Part shown: positions 14,813 through 23,488 of the stretch, piece by piece
Layout of the letters: the number at the start of each line of letters is the position of its first letter
Position numbering within the stretch: position 1 is the first letter of the stretch
Assembly (NCBI GenBank): GCA_964463485.1
Contig: CAYXDO010000147.1
Coordinates: 1-29,441, forward strand
Length of the DNA: 29,441 bases
Origin: CAYXDO01 sp964463485
GTDB lineage: Bacteria; Myxococcota; Kuafuiibacteriia; Kuafuiibacteriales; Kuafuiibacteriaceae
Direction: 5' to 3'
Program-made: the position numbers and the translations under genes
The notes under the pieces: generated by a model
The model's database searches: none
Seen by the model: only the letters and a program-made list of their open reading frames with translations
Told to the model about the DNA's origin: nothing

Positions 14813-16792
14813 ATGCAGCGTGTGAGCCCGCCCCGTGCGGACCAGACAGCGCAGTTCCTCGGCCAGGTCGAGCTGTTCAAGGCGCTTCGAAACGACCACC
14901 TGCGAAAGCTCGCGGAGTCCATGGAGCTCTGGACCTACCAACGAGACGAAGGGATCGCTCGGCCGGGGGCGCCCGGGCAGTCGCTCTTCGTCATTCGTAC
15001 GGGGCAGGTCGGTGTCTTTGCCTCCGATGGGGAGACCTCGCGCGTAGAAATTTCGCGGCTCGGCACGGGAGACACGATCGGTGAGACCCAGGCGATCACG
15101 GGCGAGAAGCACACGCACTTCTTCAAGAGCCTCGACCGAACCGCTTGCTTGGTGCTCGAACGACCGGCGCTCCGAGACCTCTCTACGCGCGAGCCCGAGA
15201 TCGCGCTCGGACTGCTCGGCCAGATCGCGACGCGCCACTCGAAGCTCGATCGGGAGCGAAGCACTCGCCTCGCGGAGCTTGGTAGGATCGCCGGCACCGG
15301 GATCGACGTGCCGGTGCCTCGACACGTGATCGAGAAGCTCAAGATGATCCCGCTCGCCAAGAAGGGTGGCGTGCTCACGATCGCGTGCGTCGACCCGACG
15401 AACCTGGCGGGGCTCGACGAGATCCGACGCTTGGTTCCGGACGTCGTGGCCGACCCCGTCGCGGTTTCGGAGTCCGAGTATCAGGCGTTGCTCCCGCGGA
15501 TCGCGACGCTCTTCGCGCGCATCGACCCAACCAAGAAGAAGTCGGCGGCCGTCGATGTGGTCCGATGGCACGTGCAAGAGGAGGAGAAGGACAAAGGCCT
15601 CGGGCATAGCGGCGACGAGGTGAAGGTGCTCGTCGATCAGTTCATTTCGGAAGGGCTGGAGCGTAGCGCTTCCGACATTCACATCGAGCCGACCGCAGAA
15701 GGCATGGACGTTCGCTATCGGTTGTCCGGAAGGCTCGTGAAGCGCTTGGCCGATCCGATTCCGAAGTCGTGGGCGCGCGCGGTGGTCTCGCGAATCAAAG
15801 TACTGGCGGAGCTCGACATCTCGGAGCGGCGTCGCCCCCAAGACGGTCGCGTGAGCTTGGACGCCGGCGGCAAGGCGTACGACATCCGTGTGTCCACGTT
15901 GCCGATGCGCGACGGCGAGAAAGCGGTGTTGCGTATCCTCGACAGCGCCCAAGCGCTTCGGCCGATTCAGGAGCTCATTCTCGCGGACAAGGTGGCCAGG
16001 GTCGTTCAGAAGATGGTCTCGCGCCCGCACGGCGTGATGTACGTGTGCGGGCCGACCGGAAGCGGCAAGACGACGACGCTGTACTCCGCGTTGGGGCTCG
16101 TGCGCGGCGTGCACACGAACATCACCACGGTCGAAGATCCGATCGAATACAACGTCCCAGGCATCACTCAGGTCAACGTTCGACCCGAGATTGGTCTCAC
16201 GTTCGCGAGCATCCTCCGATCGATCTTGCGGCAGGACCCGAACGTGATCCTCGTTGGGGAGACTCGAGACACGGAGACCGCGCGGCTCGTCGTAGAAGCG
16301 GGGCTCACCGGTCACCTCGTTCTGACGTCGCTCCACACCAACGACGCGGTCGGGACGATCCAACGTATGCGCGAGATGGCGATCGAGAACTTCGCGATCG
16401 CCTCGTCGCTGATCGGGATCGTGTCTCAACGGCTCGTTCGCAGGTTGTGCCCCGCGTGCAGCAAGACCGGCGTGGTGGCGACGCGGATCCTCGAGCAGCT
16501 CTATGCGACCGAAGTGCTTCCGCAGGGCTTCGACGGCGAGCTCAAGGTCGCGCGAGGCTGCGACGCCTGCGACAACACGGGATTCTCGGGTCGCGTGGGG
16601 ATCTATGAGCTCTTGCTGGCAGACGACGATCTGCGGCAACGGATCATGTTGAACGCGACCCAGTTCGAGATTCAGGCTGCAGCGCGCAAGGGAACGTACG
16701 TGCCGATCTCGAGCTACGGGCAATTTTTGCTGACGTCGGGCGTGACGACCGCGGAGGAAGTGCTCGGCAAGATCCTGGGAGCTTCAGGCTAG
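14813..16792 (+). CDS. GspE/PilB-type secretion or pilus ATPase with N-terminal cNMP-binding domain
   Basis: From the ATG at 14813 the protein has 659 residues. Residues ~18-135 form a cyclic-nucleotide-binding fold with a phosphate-cassette-like stretch (GDTIGETQAITGE followed by DRTACLVLER). Residues ~155-235 resemble the MshEN/GspE N-terminal domain. The ATPase core follows with Walker A GPTGSGKT (413-420, K419), Walker B-type NVILVGETRD (~477-486), a His box GHLVLTSLHTNDA, and a four-Cys zinc site (CPAC ~546, CDAC ~583). This family powers type II secretion or type IV pilus extension. No other pilus or secretion gene is in the window. Longer in-frame sequence upstream overlaps the divergent lipoprotein gene and is not used. 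Confidence 0.9.
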   Translation: MQRVSPPRADQTAQFLGQVELFKALRNDHLRKLAESMELWTYQRDEGIARPGAPGQSLFVIRTGQVGVFASDGETSRVEISRLGTGDTIGETQAITGEKHTHFFKSLDRTACLVLERPALRDLSTREPEIALGLLGQIATRHSKLDRERSTRLAELGRIAGTGIDVPVPRHVIEKLKMIPLAKKGGVLTIACVDPTNLAGLDEIRRLVPDVVADPVAVSESEYQALLPRIATLFARIDPTKKKSAAVDVVRWHVQEEEKDKGLGHSGDEVKVLVDQFISEGLERSASDIHIEPTAEGMDVRYRLSGRLVKRLADPIPKSWARAVVSRIKVLAELDISERRRPQDGRVSLDAGGKAYDIRVSTLPMRDGEKAVLRILDSAQALRPIQELILADKVARVVQKMVSRPHGVMYVCGPTGSGKTTTLYSALGLVRGVHTNITTVEDPIEYNVPGITQVNVRPEIGLTFASILRSILRQDPNVILVGETRDTETARLVVEAGLTGHLVLTSLHTNDAVGTIQRMREMAIENFAIASSLIGIVSQRLVRRLCPACSKTGVVATRILEQLYATEVLPQGFDGELKVARGCDACDNTGFSGRVGIYELLLADDDLRQRIMLNATQFEIQAAARKGTYVPISSYGQFLLTSGVTTAEEVLGKILGASG

Positions 16793-16819
16793 CTGGCTAG
16801 CTACGGCTAGCAGGTCTCT

Positions 16820-19339
16820 TCAGACGGTGACTCCGCCCCTGGCCTCGAGTCTTTCGCGCAGCAGCAAACGAGTGAAGGCGGCGAAGATGGGCACCGCTCG
16901 GCGTGGGTGCGCGGTCATCATCTCGAGAAAGCGCGAACGCGGAAGGAACAGCGCTCGGACGGTGTCGATCGCGACCACGCGCTCCTCGCTCGGCACTTCG
17001 TCGAAGAGCGCCAGAGCCCCGATGACGGGACCCGTTTCAGCGGGCCCGGTACGTCCTTCGATGACGATGATCAGCCCTGGCAGGTTGTGACCACGTGACG
17101 CGAGGACATGGCCGGCACGATATTCGACTTCGTCCCCGAGCTCGAGGAGCTCGGCCACCTGGGACTTCGAGAGCTCCTCGAAGGCCGGCATGCGCGCGGC
17201 GGCTTCGAGGGCGATCGGATCGACGCCGAAGGCGCTCGCGGGATCGATGGCGAGCCCGAGCTCTCGATTGAGAGAAGCGAAGGGGTCGAGCATTCGCCTG
17301 CGGCGTCGGACCTGGACGAGGGTCGGCGTGGACGGCGGGTCGGGGTCCCTCCTCAACGAGCGCCTGGGCTCTGAGGTCTGCTCGTGGAGCTCGGCTCTCG
17401 GGGCCTCGGCTTTCGGCTCAGCGCGCGGAGGCTCTGGGCGTAAGGGCTCGACGCGCGCAGGCTCTGGCCGCAGCGGCTCCTGACGAGCCTCGGCGCGCGG
17501 CTCGATTCGTTGGGGCTCCAACCGTTGCGGCTCGGGAATGCGGGGAGGTTCCAGACGTCGGGGCTCCTCGCGCTCGGATTCGAGGGGCGCTTCGAAGTCC
17601 GGCTCGGACTCGTCGACCTGACGGAGCGCGAGGGTTCGAAAATGCGGAGACTCAGGCGGTGCCTCGGCCTCTTCTTCTTCGCGAGAAGGCCTTGGCGCTT
17701 GGGCACGCGGAGGCGGCGCGGGTTCGCTGACCGCTTCGTCGGCCGACGGCTCGGGCGCGTCGGAGACCATGAGCGCCGGACGGTTTTGCGCGAGCTCCGA
17801 AGCGTCGATGTCACGACCCCGAAACGGCGCATCGGAATCGACGCCGCGGACAGTGGCTTCGTCCTCGAACTCCTCGGTGCCTCCCGTCTCTTCTTCCTCT
17901 GGCAGCATCGAACGAGCCTCGGTGCGCTCGTCGGAGGTCCCAAGGGACCGATTGCTCTGAAGCTCCTCTCGACCTCCGGTGGACTGGCTGCGAATCGACG
18001 CGATGCTCGCCTCGATCTCGGCGGGCAGGCGTTTGTGGGACTCGTCGGGCGGGGCCGGCCGATCTTCTTCGAACTGTGTGTGTGTGGATTCCTCGGGCTC
18101 GTTCAGCGCTTCGGCCGCTGGAGCGGCGAGCGGCTTCGGGATCGCGACCCTCGGTTCCATCGGCGTCGGTGGCGGCTCGGACGCAGGGGCGAGCGGCTGC
18201 ACGTACCAGCCCATGGCAGCGCGCGGCGGCGCGTCGTCGTCGTCGGGCTCCTCACGGCGGACCTGCGTCGATTTTGCTTCGAGCGCGCGACGCTCCTCCT
18301 CCACGGCGAGCGCCACCGGATCGAACGGCTGCCCTGGATCGGGCCCGCGCACCACCTCCACGCGCGGCTCCGGCGTCGCCGGAGAACCTCGCACCACTCC
18401 AACCACGGAGGGCGCAAGCGCGCCGGGCCGCGCTCGAATCGGCGGGCGCTCGGGACGCTTCCCTTCTTGAATCTCTCGCCGCTTCACGCTCGCTTTGGAC
18501 TCCGCCGCGACCGGCGCGGCCTGGCGCGGCTTCGCAAGCGACGTGTCCATCATCCGCTGCGTGACGTCTTTGTAGTTGGGATCGAACCCGACGATCATCT
18601 CGAACGTCGACTCCGCGGGCCCGCGATGGCCCTTCTGCTGATATAGGACCGCGAGGCGATAGGCGACTTCGGCGATCTGCGCGTTCTTGACGACGCGATC
18701 TTCGGGGAGCGCTTCCTTCAACATCTCGATCGCTTGATCGATTTGGCCGCGCTCGACCAAGAGGTCGCTTCCGATCACCGCGGCAGCCGAGCCGTCCTTG
18801 CTCGACTTCGGGATACGCGACAGCACGGAGGTCGCCCGATCCTTGTGGCCGGCCCGACGGTAAAGCTCCGCGGCCTCGATCAGCTTCCCCGACAGCTCCT
18901 TGTCTTCGGCGTCATGGAACAGGTCCGTCTTGTCGGGCTTCTTGTTCTTGGGTGCGGAAGCCGCCTTCATGGCGAGCGCCTCTGCTCGATCGGAATCGCC
19001 CGCGCGACCGTAACACCGCGCCGCGTCTTCTAGGCGCCCAGCGCTCTCGAAGGCACGCGCGGCCGCGCCCCACTCTGCGAGGATCTCGGCGCAGGCCGCC
19101 GCGCGCATGTACTCGCCGGAGCGGTAGAAGAGGTTGGCGATATGCTTCTGGAGCTGTCGCGAAGACGTCCCGAACTCGGCGACGAGATCTCGTCCGAGCT
19201 CGTTGGAGCCTTCGCGGTAGATCGCGAGCGCTCCGTCGATGTCGCCCTTGCCCAAACGATTGCGAAGGTTGCCGAGCGCCCGGCCCGACATCATGAACTT
19301 GCCGTCGCCGTCCGAGTCTGGAGAGAACTCCCACTCCAT
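16820..19339 (-). CDS. Helical-repeat/proline-rich protein with C-terminal cNMP-binding-like domain
   Basis: An 839-residue soluble protein in three parts. Residues ~15-275 are TPR-like helical repeats (for example YMRAAACAEILAEWGAAARA and LIEAAELYRRAGHKDRA). Residues ~280-690 are disordered and rich in Pro, Glu and Arg, including a run of RLEP/RPEP-type repeats. Residues ~715-835 resemble a cyclic-nucleotide-binding fold: YRAGHVLASRGHNLPGLIIV, IGALALFDEVPSEERVVA and FLPRSRFLEMM. At the usual cassette position the Glu of GE is Ala (I-G-A-L-A-L), so ligand binding may be lost. It converges with the cNMP-GspE gene, 27 bases apart. A scaffold or regulatory role is inferred. Confidence 0.75.
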   Translation of the reverse strand: MEWEFSPDSDGDGKFMMSGRALGNLRNRLGKGDIDGALAIYREGSNELGRDLVAEFGTSSRQLQKHIANLFYRSGEYMRAAACAEILAEWGAAARAFESAGRLEDAARCYGRAGDSDRAEALAMKAASAPKNKKPDKTDLFHDAEDKELSGKLIEAAELYRRAGHKDRATSVLSRIPKSSKDGSAAAVIGSDLLVERGQIDQAIEMLKEALPEDRVVKNAQIAEVAYRLAVLYQQKGHRGPAESTFEMIVGFDPNYKDVTQRMMDTSLAKPRQAAPVAAESKASVKRREIQEGKRPERPPIRARPGALAPSVVGVVRGSPATPEPRVEVVRGPDPGQPFDPVALAVEEERRALEAKSTQVRREEPDDDDAPPRAAMGWYVQPLAPASEPPPTPMEPRVAIPKPLAAPAAEALNEPEESTHTQFEEDRPAPPDESHKRLPAEIEASIASIRSQSTGGREELQSNRSLGTSDERTEARSMLPEEEETGGTEEFEDEATVRGVDSDAPFRGRDIDASELAQNRPALMVSDAPEPSADEAVSEPAPPPRAQAPRPSREEEEAEAPPESPHFRTLALRQVDESEPDFEAPLESEREEPRRLEPPRIPEPQRLEPQRIEPRAEARQEPLRPEPARVEPLRPEPPRAEPKAEAPRAELHEQTSEPRRSLRRDPDPPSTPTLVQVRRRRRMLDPFASLNRELGLAIDPASAFGVDPIALEAAARMPAFEELSKSQVAELLELGDEVEYRAGHVLASRGHNLPGLIIVIEGRTGPAETGPVIGALALFDEVPSEERVVAIDTVRALFLPRSRFLEMMTAHPRRAVPIFAAFTRLLLRERLEARGGVTV

Positions 19340-19414
19340 ATTGCGGGCATGGTGCCACGTGACGCGGGTCGAAAGAAGGATGGCTTGGACTTGGCAAGTC
19401 GATCAGCGTGAATC

Positions 19415-19445
19415 GGGCAAGGGCAAGGGCACGGACGGGCACGGG
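19415..19445 (+). promoter_or_regulatory. G-quadruplex-forming motif in a divergent intergenic region
   Basis: Five runs of GGG occur at 19415, 19421, 19427, 19437 and 19443, with loops of 3, 3, 7 and 3 bases. This satisfies the usual G3-N1-7 quadruplex pattern on the plus strand. It lies between the divergent starts at 19339 and 19552, about 105 bases upstream of the latter, within a 212-base gap otherwise without a gene. Formation in vivo is not shown. Confidence 0.55.
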
Positions 19446-19551
19446 CACGCCATGAGTTTCGCAGCCCTTTCTTTTTTTGCGACCGGCTAGGTTGCGGGTC
19501 GGTTCCGGTTTTCGTCTCGTCTTGATTGAAGACACCCACTAAGCTCTCGGC

Positions 19552-20667
19552 GTGGGTTCATTGCTGGGGCCGCTCGGGGGCGGGGGTAAAGTGTGGGCGA
19601 TCCTTTCGGTCGCGCTGATCGTGCCGGCCTTCGTGATCGGCGACTACATCGGCATCCCGGCCAAGATCGTGTGGATCGCGGCGCTCGGGGGCTTCTTCAC
19701 GTCCGCGTTCGTGGGCGGCGCGTCCGGCGATCCGGACACGATCCCGGGCCCCCGCTTCGATGCGAGCGTTTTGTTCCTCTCTGGGTTCGTCTACGCGCTG
19801 TTGGCCGCGCTGGCGATCGGCCCCGCAGCCTGGCTCGTGTCGTCGCATGCCGAAGACGTTCGAGAGGAGCTGCGAGGCAAGCTGGAAGACGCGCTTCAAG
19901 AGCAGGAAAAGTCCAAGACCAAAGGTCGCGACGAGGCGGAATTTCCGCGGGAGTGGTGGAGGTCCGATGAGAGCTTCGTGTTCGCGGATGGACACGTCGG
20001 CGTCGTCAAAGGTGAAGAGCCCGTCGCGGTCCGACGCATCGGCGGCGGCTGGGTCCTAGTCGATCCCCAGCGCCATTCGATCACGGCCCTCCCGAAAGGT
20101 TTCAAACCCGGCGACCCGGTCCGATCTCCGTCGAGCGAGCCAGCGGCGAGTTCGAGCCCTCCGGTCGTACCGACCTTCGAGGCGCTCGAGGAGTTGAGCC
20201 CGATGCAGCTCCTGAGTCATTCGAGGGGCTTCTCGCTCAAGCTTGCGCTGGCCATCGTGGCTCTCTTGCTGGGACTCTGGATCGTACCTGCCGCGCTCTC
20301 GATGGCCGCGCTCGGCTCTCCGCTCGACGTGTTGGCTCTCGGTGAAGCTTGGCGCCTGTCGGTCTGCGCGCGGGCCCCGTATTGGACCACCGTTTCGATC
20401 GCTGCGGCTTTCGTCCTAGGTGTGCCGGCGCTGGTTGCGATCGCCTTGAAGCTGCGCGTCTACGCGCTGTTCGCAGTGCTGATGGTGGGCCCGAGCCAAG
20501 CGGCGTTTCGGTTGGGCGAGGCGAGCGCGCGGGACGGCCTCATCATCGCGGTGGCGCTGAGCCTCGGCATGGTGATCACGGCCGGCTTTAGCGGCTGGCG
20601 CATGGGATGTCTTCGCGCCGAGCGTCCGGAGCTTTTTCCCAACGCGGACGAGCGCCCCGATCAGTGA
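19552..20667 (+). CDS. Integral membrane protein of unknown function
   Basis: A 371-residue protein starting at a GTG (19552) with no clear Shine-Dalgarno. Three hydrophobic segments lie at about 13-30, 36-54 and 71-95. A charged coiled region (~100-125, EDVREELRGKLEDALQEQEK) and a small beta-rich soluble domain (~135-190) follow. At least three more hydrophobic segments lie beyond ~225. I do not recognise a family. The soluble insert, with alternating strands (FVFADGHVGVVKGEEPVAV), would sit between two membrane bundles. The stop is directly adjacent to the stop of the convergent lipoprotein gene. Confidence 0.7.
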   Translation: MGSLLGPLGGGGKVWAILSVALIVPAFVIGDYIGIPAKIVWIAALGGFFTSAFVGGASGDPDTIPGPRFDASVLFLSGFVYALLAALAIGPAAWLVSSHAEDVREELRGKLEDALQEQEKSKTKGRDEAEFPREWWRSDESFVFADGHVGVVKGEEPVAVRRIGGGWVLVDPQRHSITALPKGFKPGDPVRSPSSEPAASSSPPVVPTFEALEELSPMQLLSHSRGFSLKLALAIVALLLGLWIVPAALSMAALGSPLDVLALGEAWRLSVCARAPYWTTVSIAAAFVLGVPALVAIALKLRVYALFAVLMVGPSQAAFRLGEASARDGLIIAVALSLGMVITAGFSGWRMGCLRAERPELFPNADERPDQ

Positions 20668-21063
20668 CTATTTTTTGGCCTTCGGAACGCTCTCCCACAT
20701 CGTGATGACGCCGCCGATGGAGATTTCGATCAGCCCGCCCTTCTTCGACGGATCGACGGGCCGCGCCGTCTTTCCCGACTCGTCATATTCCATGTTGAGT
20801 CGGTAGCTGACTTCCATGACATCGCCGCTCTTTTCCCAACCCTGAAGCTGGCCCGAGTACCACTTCGCGATCTCTGGGACGTCGGCCGGCGTTCTGAGCA
20901 TCGCGCCGAAGAGCTCGTAGGATCCGAACTCTCGGCGCTCCATCGGCGTGTACTCGGCGCCCGGATATCGCGGCCAAGTGATGCCCGTCGAGCCGCCTCG
21001 TTTGCAGGCGGCCAGGATCGCCGCGCCGCCAAAACCAAGAAACTCCCTCTTCGTCAACCCCAT
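20668..21063 (-). CDS. Small lipoprotein, possibly Tat-exported
   Basis: The ATG at 21063 gives 131 residues beginning LTKREFLGFGGAAILAAC. This combines a KR-type variant of the twin-arginine motif (usual SRRxFLK) with a lipobox Cys at residue 20 and Lys at +2. The mature part of ~110 residues is predicted alpha/beta (DVPEIAKWYSGQLQGWEKSG, VMEVSYRLNMEY, GLIEISIGGVITMW). This pattern is common in small exported proteins of unknown function. I do not recognise the family. It lies 41 bases downstream of the FGE-fold lipoprotein on the same strand, so they are probably one operon. Confidence 0.7.
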   Translation of the reverse strand: MGLTKREFLGFGGAAILAACKRGGSTGITWPRYPGAEYTPMERREFGSYELFGAMLRTPADVPEIAKWYSGQLQGWEKSGDVMEVSYRLNMEYDESGKTARPVDPSKKGGLIEISIGGVITMWESVPKAKK

Positions 21064-21104
21064 GGGTGATGATGGCACGAGTCGGGTTGGAGGTCGAGTG
21101 GGCG

Positions 21105-21725
21105 TCATCGATCGCGGCAGCAGCGAAAGCCGAGCTCGGGCGACGTGTCGTTCGGCGAGAAGATGCCCGCGCCCGCAGAGTCTCCGCTCCTGCACTCGTG
21201 GGTCGCCGAAGACCGAAAGGATCCGCCGCGGGCGGCCGCGTTGGCGGTGGAGCCTCCGGTCCACTCCCAAACGTTGCCGGCCTGATCGTGGGTGCCGGTC
21301 GACGCTTTGCAGGCGAGGAAGGCCCCGGTGATGGACACGCCATCGGTTCCGGTGTTGCAGCGCGTCGTATCCAACACGTCTCCATAGAGATATTTTGTGC
21401 CCAAAGCTTCGCCGACTTGACCGTCGCAGGCGTCGAGCCACTCGTCGCGCTCACATAGTCGCTTCCCTCGAGACTCGCAGGCGGCTCGGGCGGAGGTCCA
21501 AGAGAGGTTCGTCCACGGAAGTCGGCCTTCCAACGAACGGGTTCCGGACGAGTCGTCGACGCCCGGCGAGTCCGCGCTCGCGTCCTTTCGCGAGGCCTCG
21601 AACGTATCGATGCAGTACGGCGTGCCTTCGCGCGATTCGAGACAGACCTCGACATCGCGTACCTCTAGGTCGGGCACGTCTTCACCGCAGGCGACGAACG
21701 CGAGGCAGCAGGCAACGACGCGCAT
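21105..21725 (-). CDS. FGE/SUMF1-fold lipoprotein, probably not an active FGE
   Basis: A 206-residue lipoprotein with a very short signal (lipobox FVAC, Cys 13). The mature protein has the formylglycine-generating-enzyme/sulfatase-modifying fold: YCIDTFEASR, then LPWTNLSWTSARAACE, RLCERDEWLDAC, DQAGNVWEWTGG, ARGGSF and a final GFRCCRD. In catalytic FGE a Cys pair after GGSY binds copper. Here GGSF is followed by R-S-S-A-T-H-E-C, so the first Cys is missing and spacing is changed. It is also shorter than active enzymes. A ligand-binding or structural role is more likely, as for many SUMF1-type lipoproteins in this group of bacteria. Confidence 0.8.
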   Translation of the reverse strand: MRVVACCLAFVACGEDVPDLEVRDVEVCLESREGTPYCIDTFEASRKDASADSPGVDDSSGTRSLEGRLPWTNLSWTSARAACESRGKRLCERDEWLDACDGQVGEALGTKYLYGDVLDTTRCNTGTDGVSITGAFLACKASTGTHDQAGNVWEWTGGSTANAAARGGSFRSSATHECRSGDSAGAGIFSPNDTSPELGFRCCRDR

Positions 21726-21817
21726 CGCGGCATGATATAGCGCGCTCCGGGGCGGGTTGGCGGAAGGAGGCGTCGGCGGAAAGAAGGAAGCGCGCGCGCG
21801 GACGCGGCCACGCGGAC

Positions 21818-22192
21818 TTACTTCTTCTTGAGGGACGCCTTGCCAGGAGCTGCTGGCTTGGCCGGATCGGCCTTGGCGCTCGGGGGCGGGGTCTCGAGCC
21901 TGGGCTCCTGTTGAGCCGGCCGGTTCTTGATCGCCGCGTTGACCTGCTCGACCTCTTCTCGCAGTTGGTTGCGGTCGATTCGCTCGCTGCGAACGGCCTC
22001 GAGGTACCAGACGAAGGACTCCATCGCGATCAGCTTGATGAGCGCCTCGCGCTGCACCTTGGACAACGCGCTATCGTCGCGGATTTGGCAGAGCGCATCG
22101 AAGAACTTCTGAGTGTCGAGGCCCGCCACGCGCAAGCGCTCCACGTGCTCTGCGACGCGAGGAACGACCTTCTTGCGGGGGGGCTCGGCCAT
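21818..22192 (-). CDS. Small helical protein with Pro/Ala/Lys tail, unknown function
   Basis: 124 residues with an ATG at 22192 and no clear Shine-Dalgarno sequence. Residues ~8-85 are predicted helical (for example TQKFFDALCQIRDDSALSKV and DRNQLREEVEQVNAAIKN). The last ~35 residues are a Pro/Ala-rich linker ending KASLKKK. There is no signal peptide or membrane segment. The basic end recalls the tail of the 172-residue protein at 5173-5691, but the globular parts do not look alike. It is probably co-transcribed with the glycine-rich protein upstream (55-base gap). Confidence 0.6.
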   Translation of the reverse strand: MAEPPRKKVVPRVAEHVERLRVAGLDTQKFFDALCQIRDDSALSKVQREALIKLIAMESFVWYLEAVRSERIDRNQLREEVEQVNAAIKNRPAQQEPRLETPPPSAKADPAKPAAPGKASLKKK

Positions 22193-22247
22193 GGCGGCCG
22201 AACGTTAACAGAAGTGAAGCGGCCGAGCGAGGATGCGCGCGGGGACG

Positions 22248-22730
22248 CTACCAGACGTTCCAGTTGAACGGTCCGAGCCCGAGGGATGAACCGTAGCCCA
22301 TGCCGTACATCGGCATGCCGAAGCCGTAGCCGTAGCCCATGCCGTAGCCCATGCCCGGCATCACCATCGAGCTGAGGGCCGCGCCGGCCACCGCCGCGCC
22401 GGCCATCTTCCAGCCGTCGCCGCCTGAGGTCGGCACCGTCGTCGTCATCACCGGGGAATTGCCAAAGAGCGTGTTGGGCATCTGCATGCCGCCGTAATTT
22501 TGCTGAGGCACACCTTGGTAGACGTTGGGGTTGTAGACGGTTTGGATCTGCTGGTAGTCGGGCTTGAACGCGCCGATCACGCCGCCGGTGACGCCACCGA
22601 TCTTCGCGCCCGCGATGGCGCCCGCGATCGTTCCGAACGGGCCGAACGTGAGCGTGCCGAGCACCGCGCCGCCGATCCCGCCCCAGAGTGCGCCTTTACC
22701 AAGACCTGAGAGTGCGTTCTGCCAACCCAT
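22248..22730 (-). CDS. Glycine-zipper protein with Met/Gly/Tyr-rich tail
   Basis: A 160-residue protein with a good ribosome-binding site (GAGGAG about eight bases before the ATG at 22730). Residues ~8-55 are glycine-zipper helices (GKGALWGGIGGAVLG, GTIAGAIAGAKIGGVTGGVI) that probably insert in or lie on a membrane. A middle Gln/Asn/Tyr-rich stretch follows. The C-terminal third is low complexity with MGYGMGYGYGFGMPMYGMG and Trp at the end. No cleavable signal is evident. Glycine-zipper proteins occur in membranes and surface assemblies, and the tail resembles phase-separating or adhesive Gly/Tyr sequences. Function is unknown. Confidence 0.65.
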   Translation of the reverse strand: MGWQNALSGLGKGALWGGIGGAVLGTLTFGPFGTIAGAIAGAKIGGVTGGVIGAFKPDYQQIQTVYNPNVYQGVPQQNYGGMQMPNTLFGNSPVMTTTVPTSGGDGWKMAGAAVAGAALSSMVMPGMGYGMGYGYGFGMPMYGMGYGSSLGLGPFNWNVW

Positions 22731-22858
22731 GACTACTCCTCGAACTTATGCGATTCGGCGGGGTTGATCAACCCGACCAAGCACCACAGTCGCCTACATT
22801 ATCGCTGCTCGTCGCCAAACGTTTCCGGTTTCTTTCACGATCGGCGATAGTGCAGGCG

Positions 22859-23425
22859 ATGGGCACGTGGCTCGAGGCGTACGAGTCCCTTTCGGAGGAG
22901 AGCAAGGCCAACGTTCAGCGCTGGATCCACCTGAACAAGTTCATCGCGCGCACCCTCAGAATCGAGGAGCGCGCCTGGTTCGAAGACTGGGTCGGCGGGG
23001 CGATGAGGAACCCCATGGACTACTCGTTCATGGAGGCCTGCATCCCAGGCTTCGTCGGGATCGGGCAGGAAGAGTCCTTCGTCCGCGGTCTCGACTCGGG
23101 CCAGAGCGCCACACCACGGGTCCCGCTTCGAGCGAAGAACAACCTCGGGCGCCTCTCCCCCGAGCTTCAGGACGCGATCGCCAGCATGCTCGAAAAAGGC
23201 GAGCCCGACAGTACGAGCCTCACGCCGGCCGACGTCGCGCAACTGCAGAAGATCTTCGCCAACCAGAAGGAGCTCGCGAAGCTGAAGCGGCCGGACTTTC
23301 GAAAGCTCAGGTTGTCCGTCGATCTCGCGACGCAAGATCTGGTCTTGGCCGTCGAGGGCGGAGCCGAAGTGTTGCGAATGAACCCCGCCGAGTTCTCGGC
23401 GGTGATGAGCCGAGCGCTCGTGTAG
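22859..23425 (+). CDS. Unrecognised 188-residue protein
   Basis: The ATG at 22859 (MGTWLEAYESLSEESKANVQ) is the most natural start. The upstream in-frame sequence to 22748 reads like untranslated leader. The protein is acidic and helical and has no signal peptide or membrane segment. A central part has LSPELQDAIASMLEKGEPDS and an Asp/Gln-rich helix. The C-terminal ~45 residues read as strands (LRLSVDLATQDLVLAVEGG). It is divergent from the glycine-zipper gene with a 128-base gap. I do not recognise a family. Confidence 0.6.
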   Translation: MGTWLEAYESLSEESKANVQRWIHLNKFIARTLRIEERAWFEDWVGGAMRNPMDYSFMEACIPGFVGIGQEESFVRGLDSGQSATPRVPLRAKNNLGRLSPELQDAIASMLEKGEPDSTSLTPADVAQLQKIFANQKELAKLKRPDFRKLRLSVDLATQDLVLAVEGGAEVLRMNPAEFSAVMSRALV

Positions 23426-23488
23426 CGCGCGAACCGGTGGTCCTCGCAAGATTTCGTCGGTGAAAGGACGATTCGGCCTTCTGGCTGT

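Noticed and set aside
14804..16723. Long open frame on the minus strand opposite the GspE-like gene
   Set aside because: It is a GC-rich antisense shadow. The plus strand encodes a complete ATPase with all motifs, and the antisense product has no recognisable domain.
21105..21725. FGE-fold lipoprotein as the activator of the sulfatase-like protein at 12004
   Set aside because: The copper-binding Cys pair is not preserved, the protein is an exported lipoprotein, and the sulfatase motif lacks the Arg needed for standard FGE recognition.
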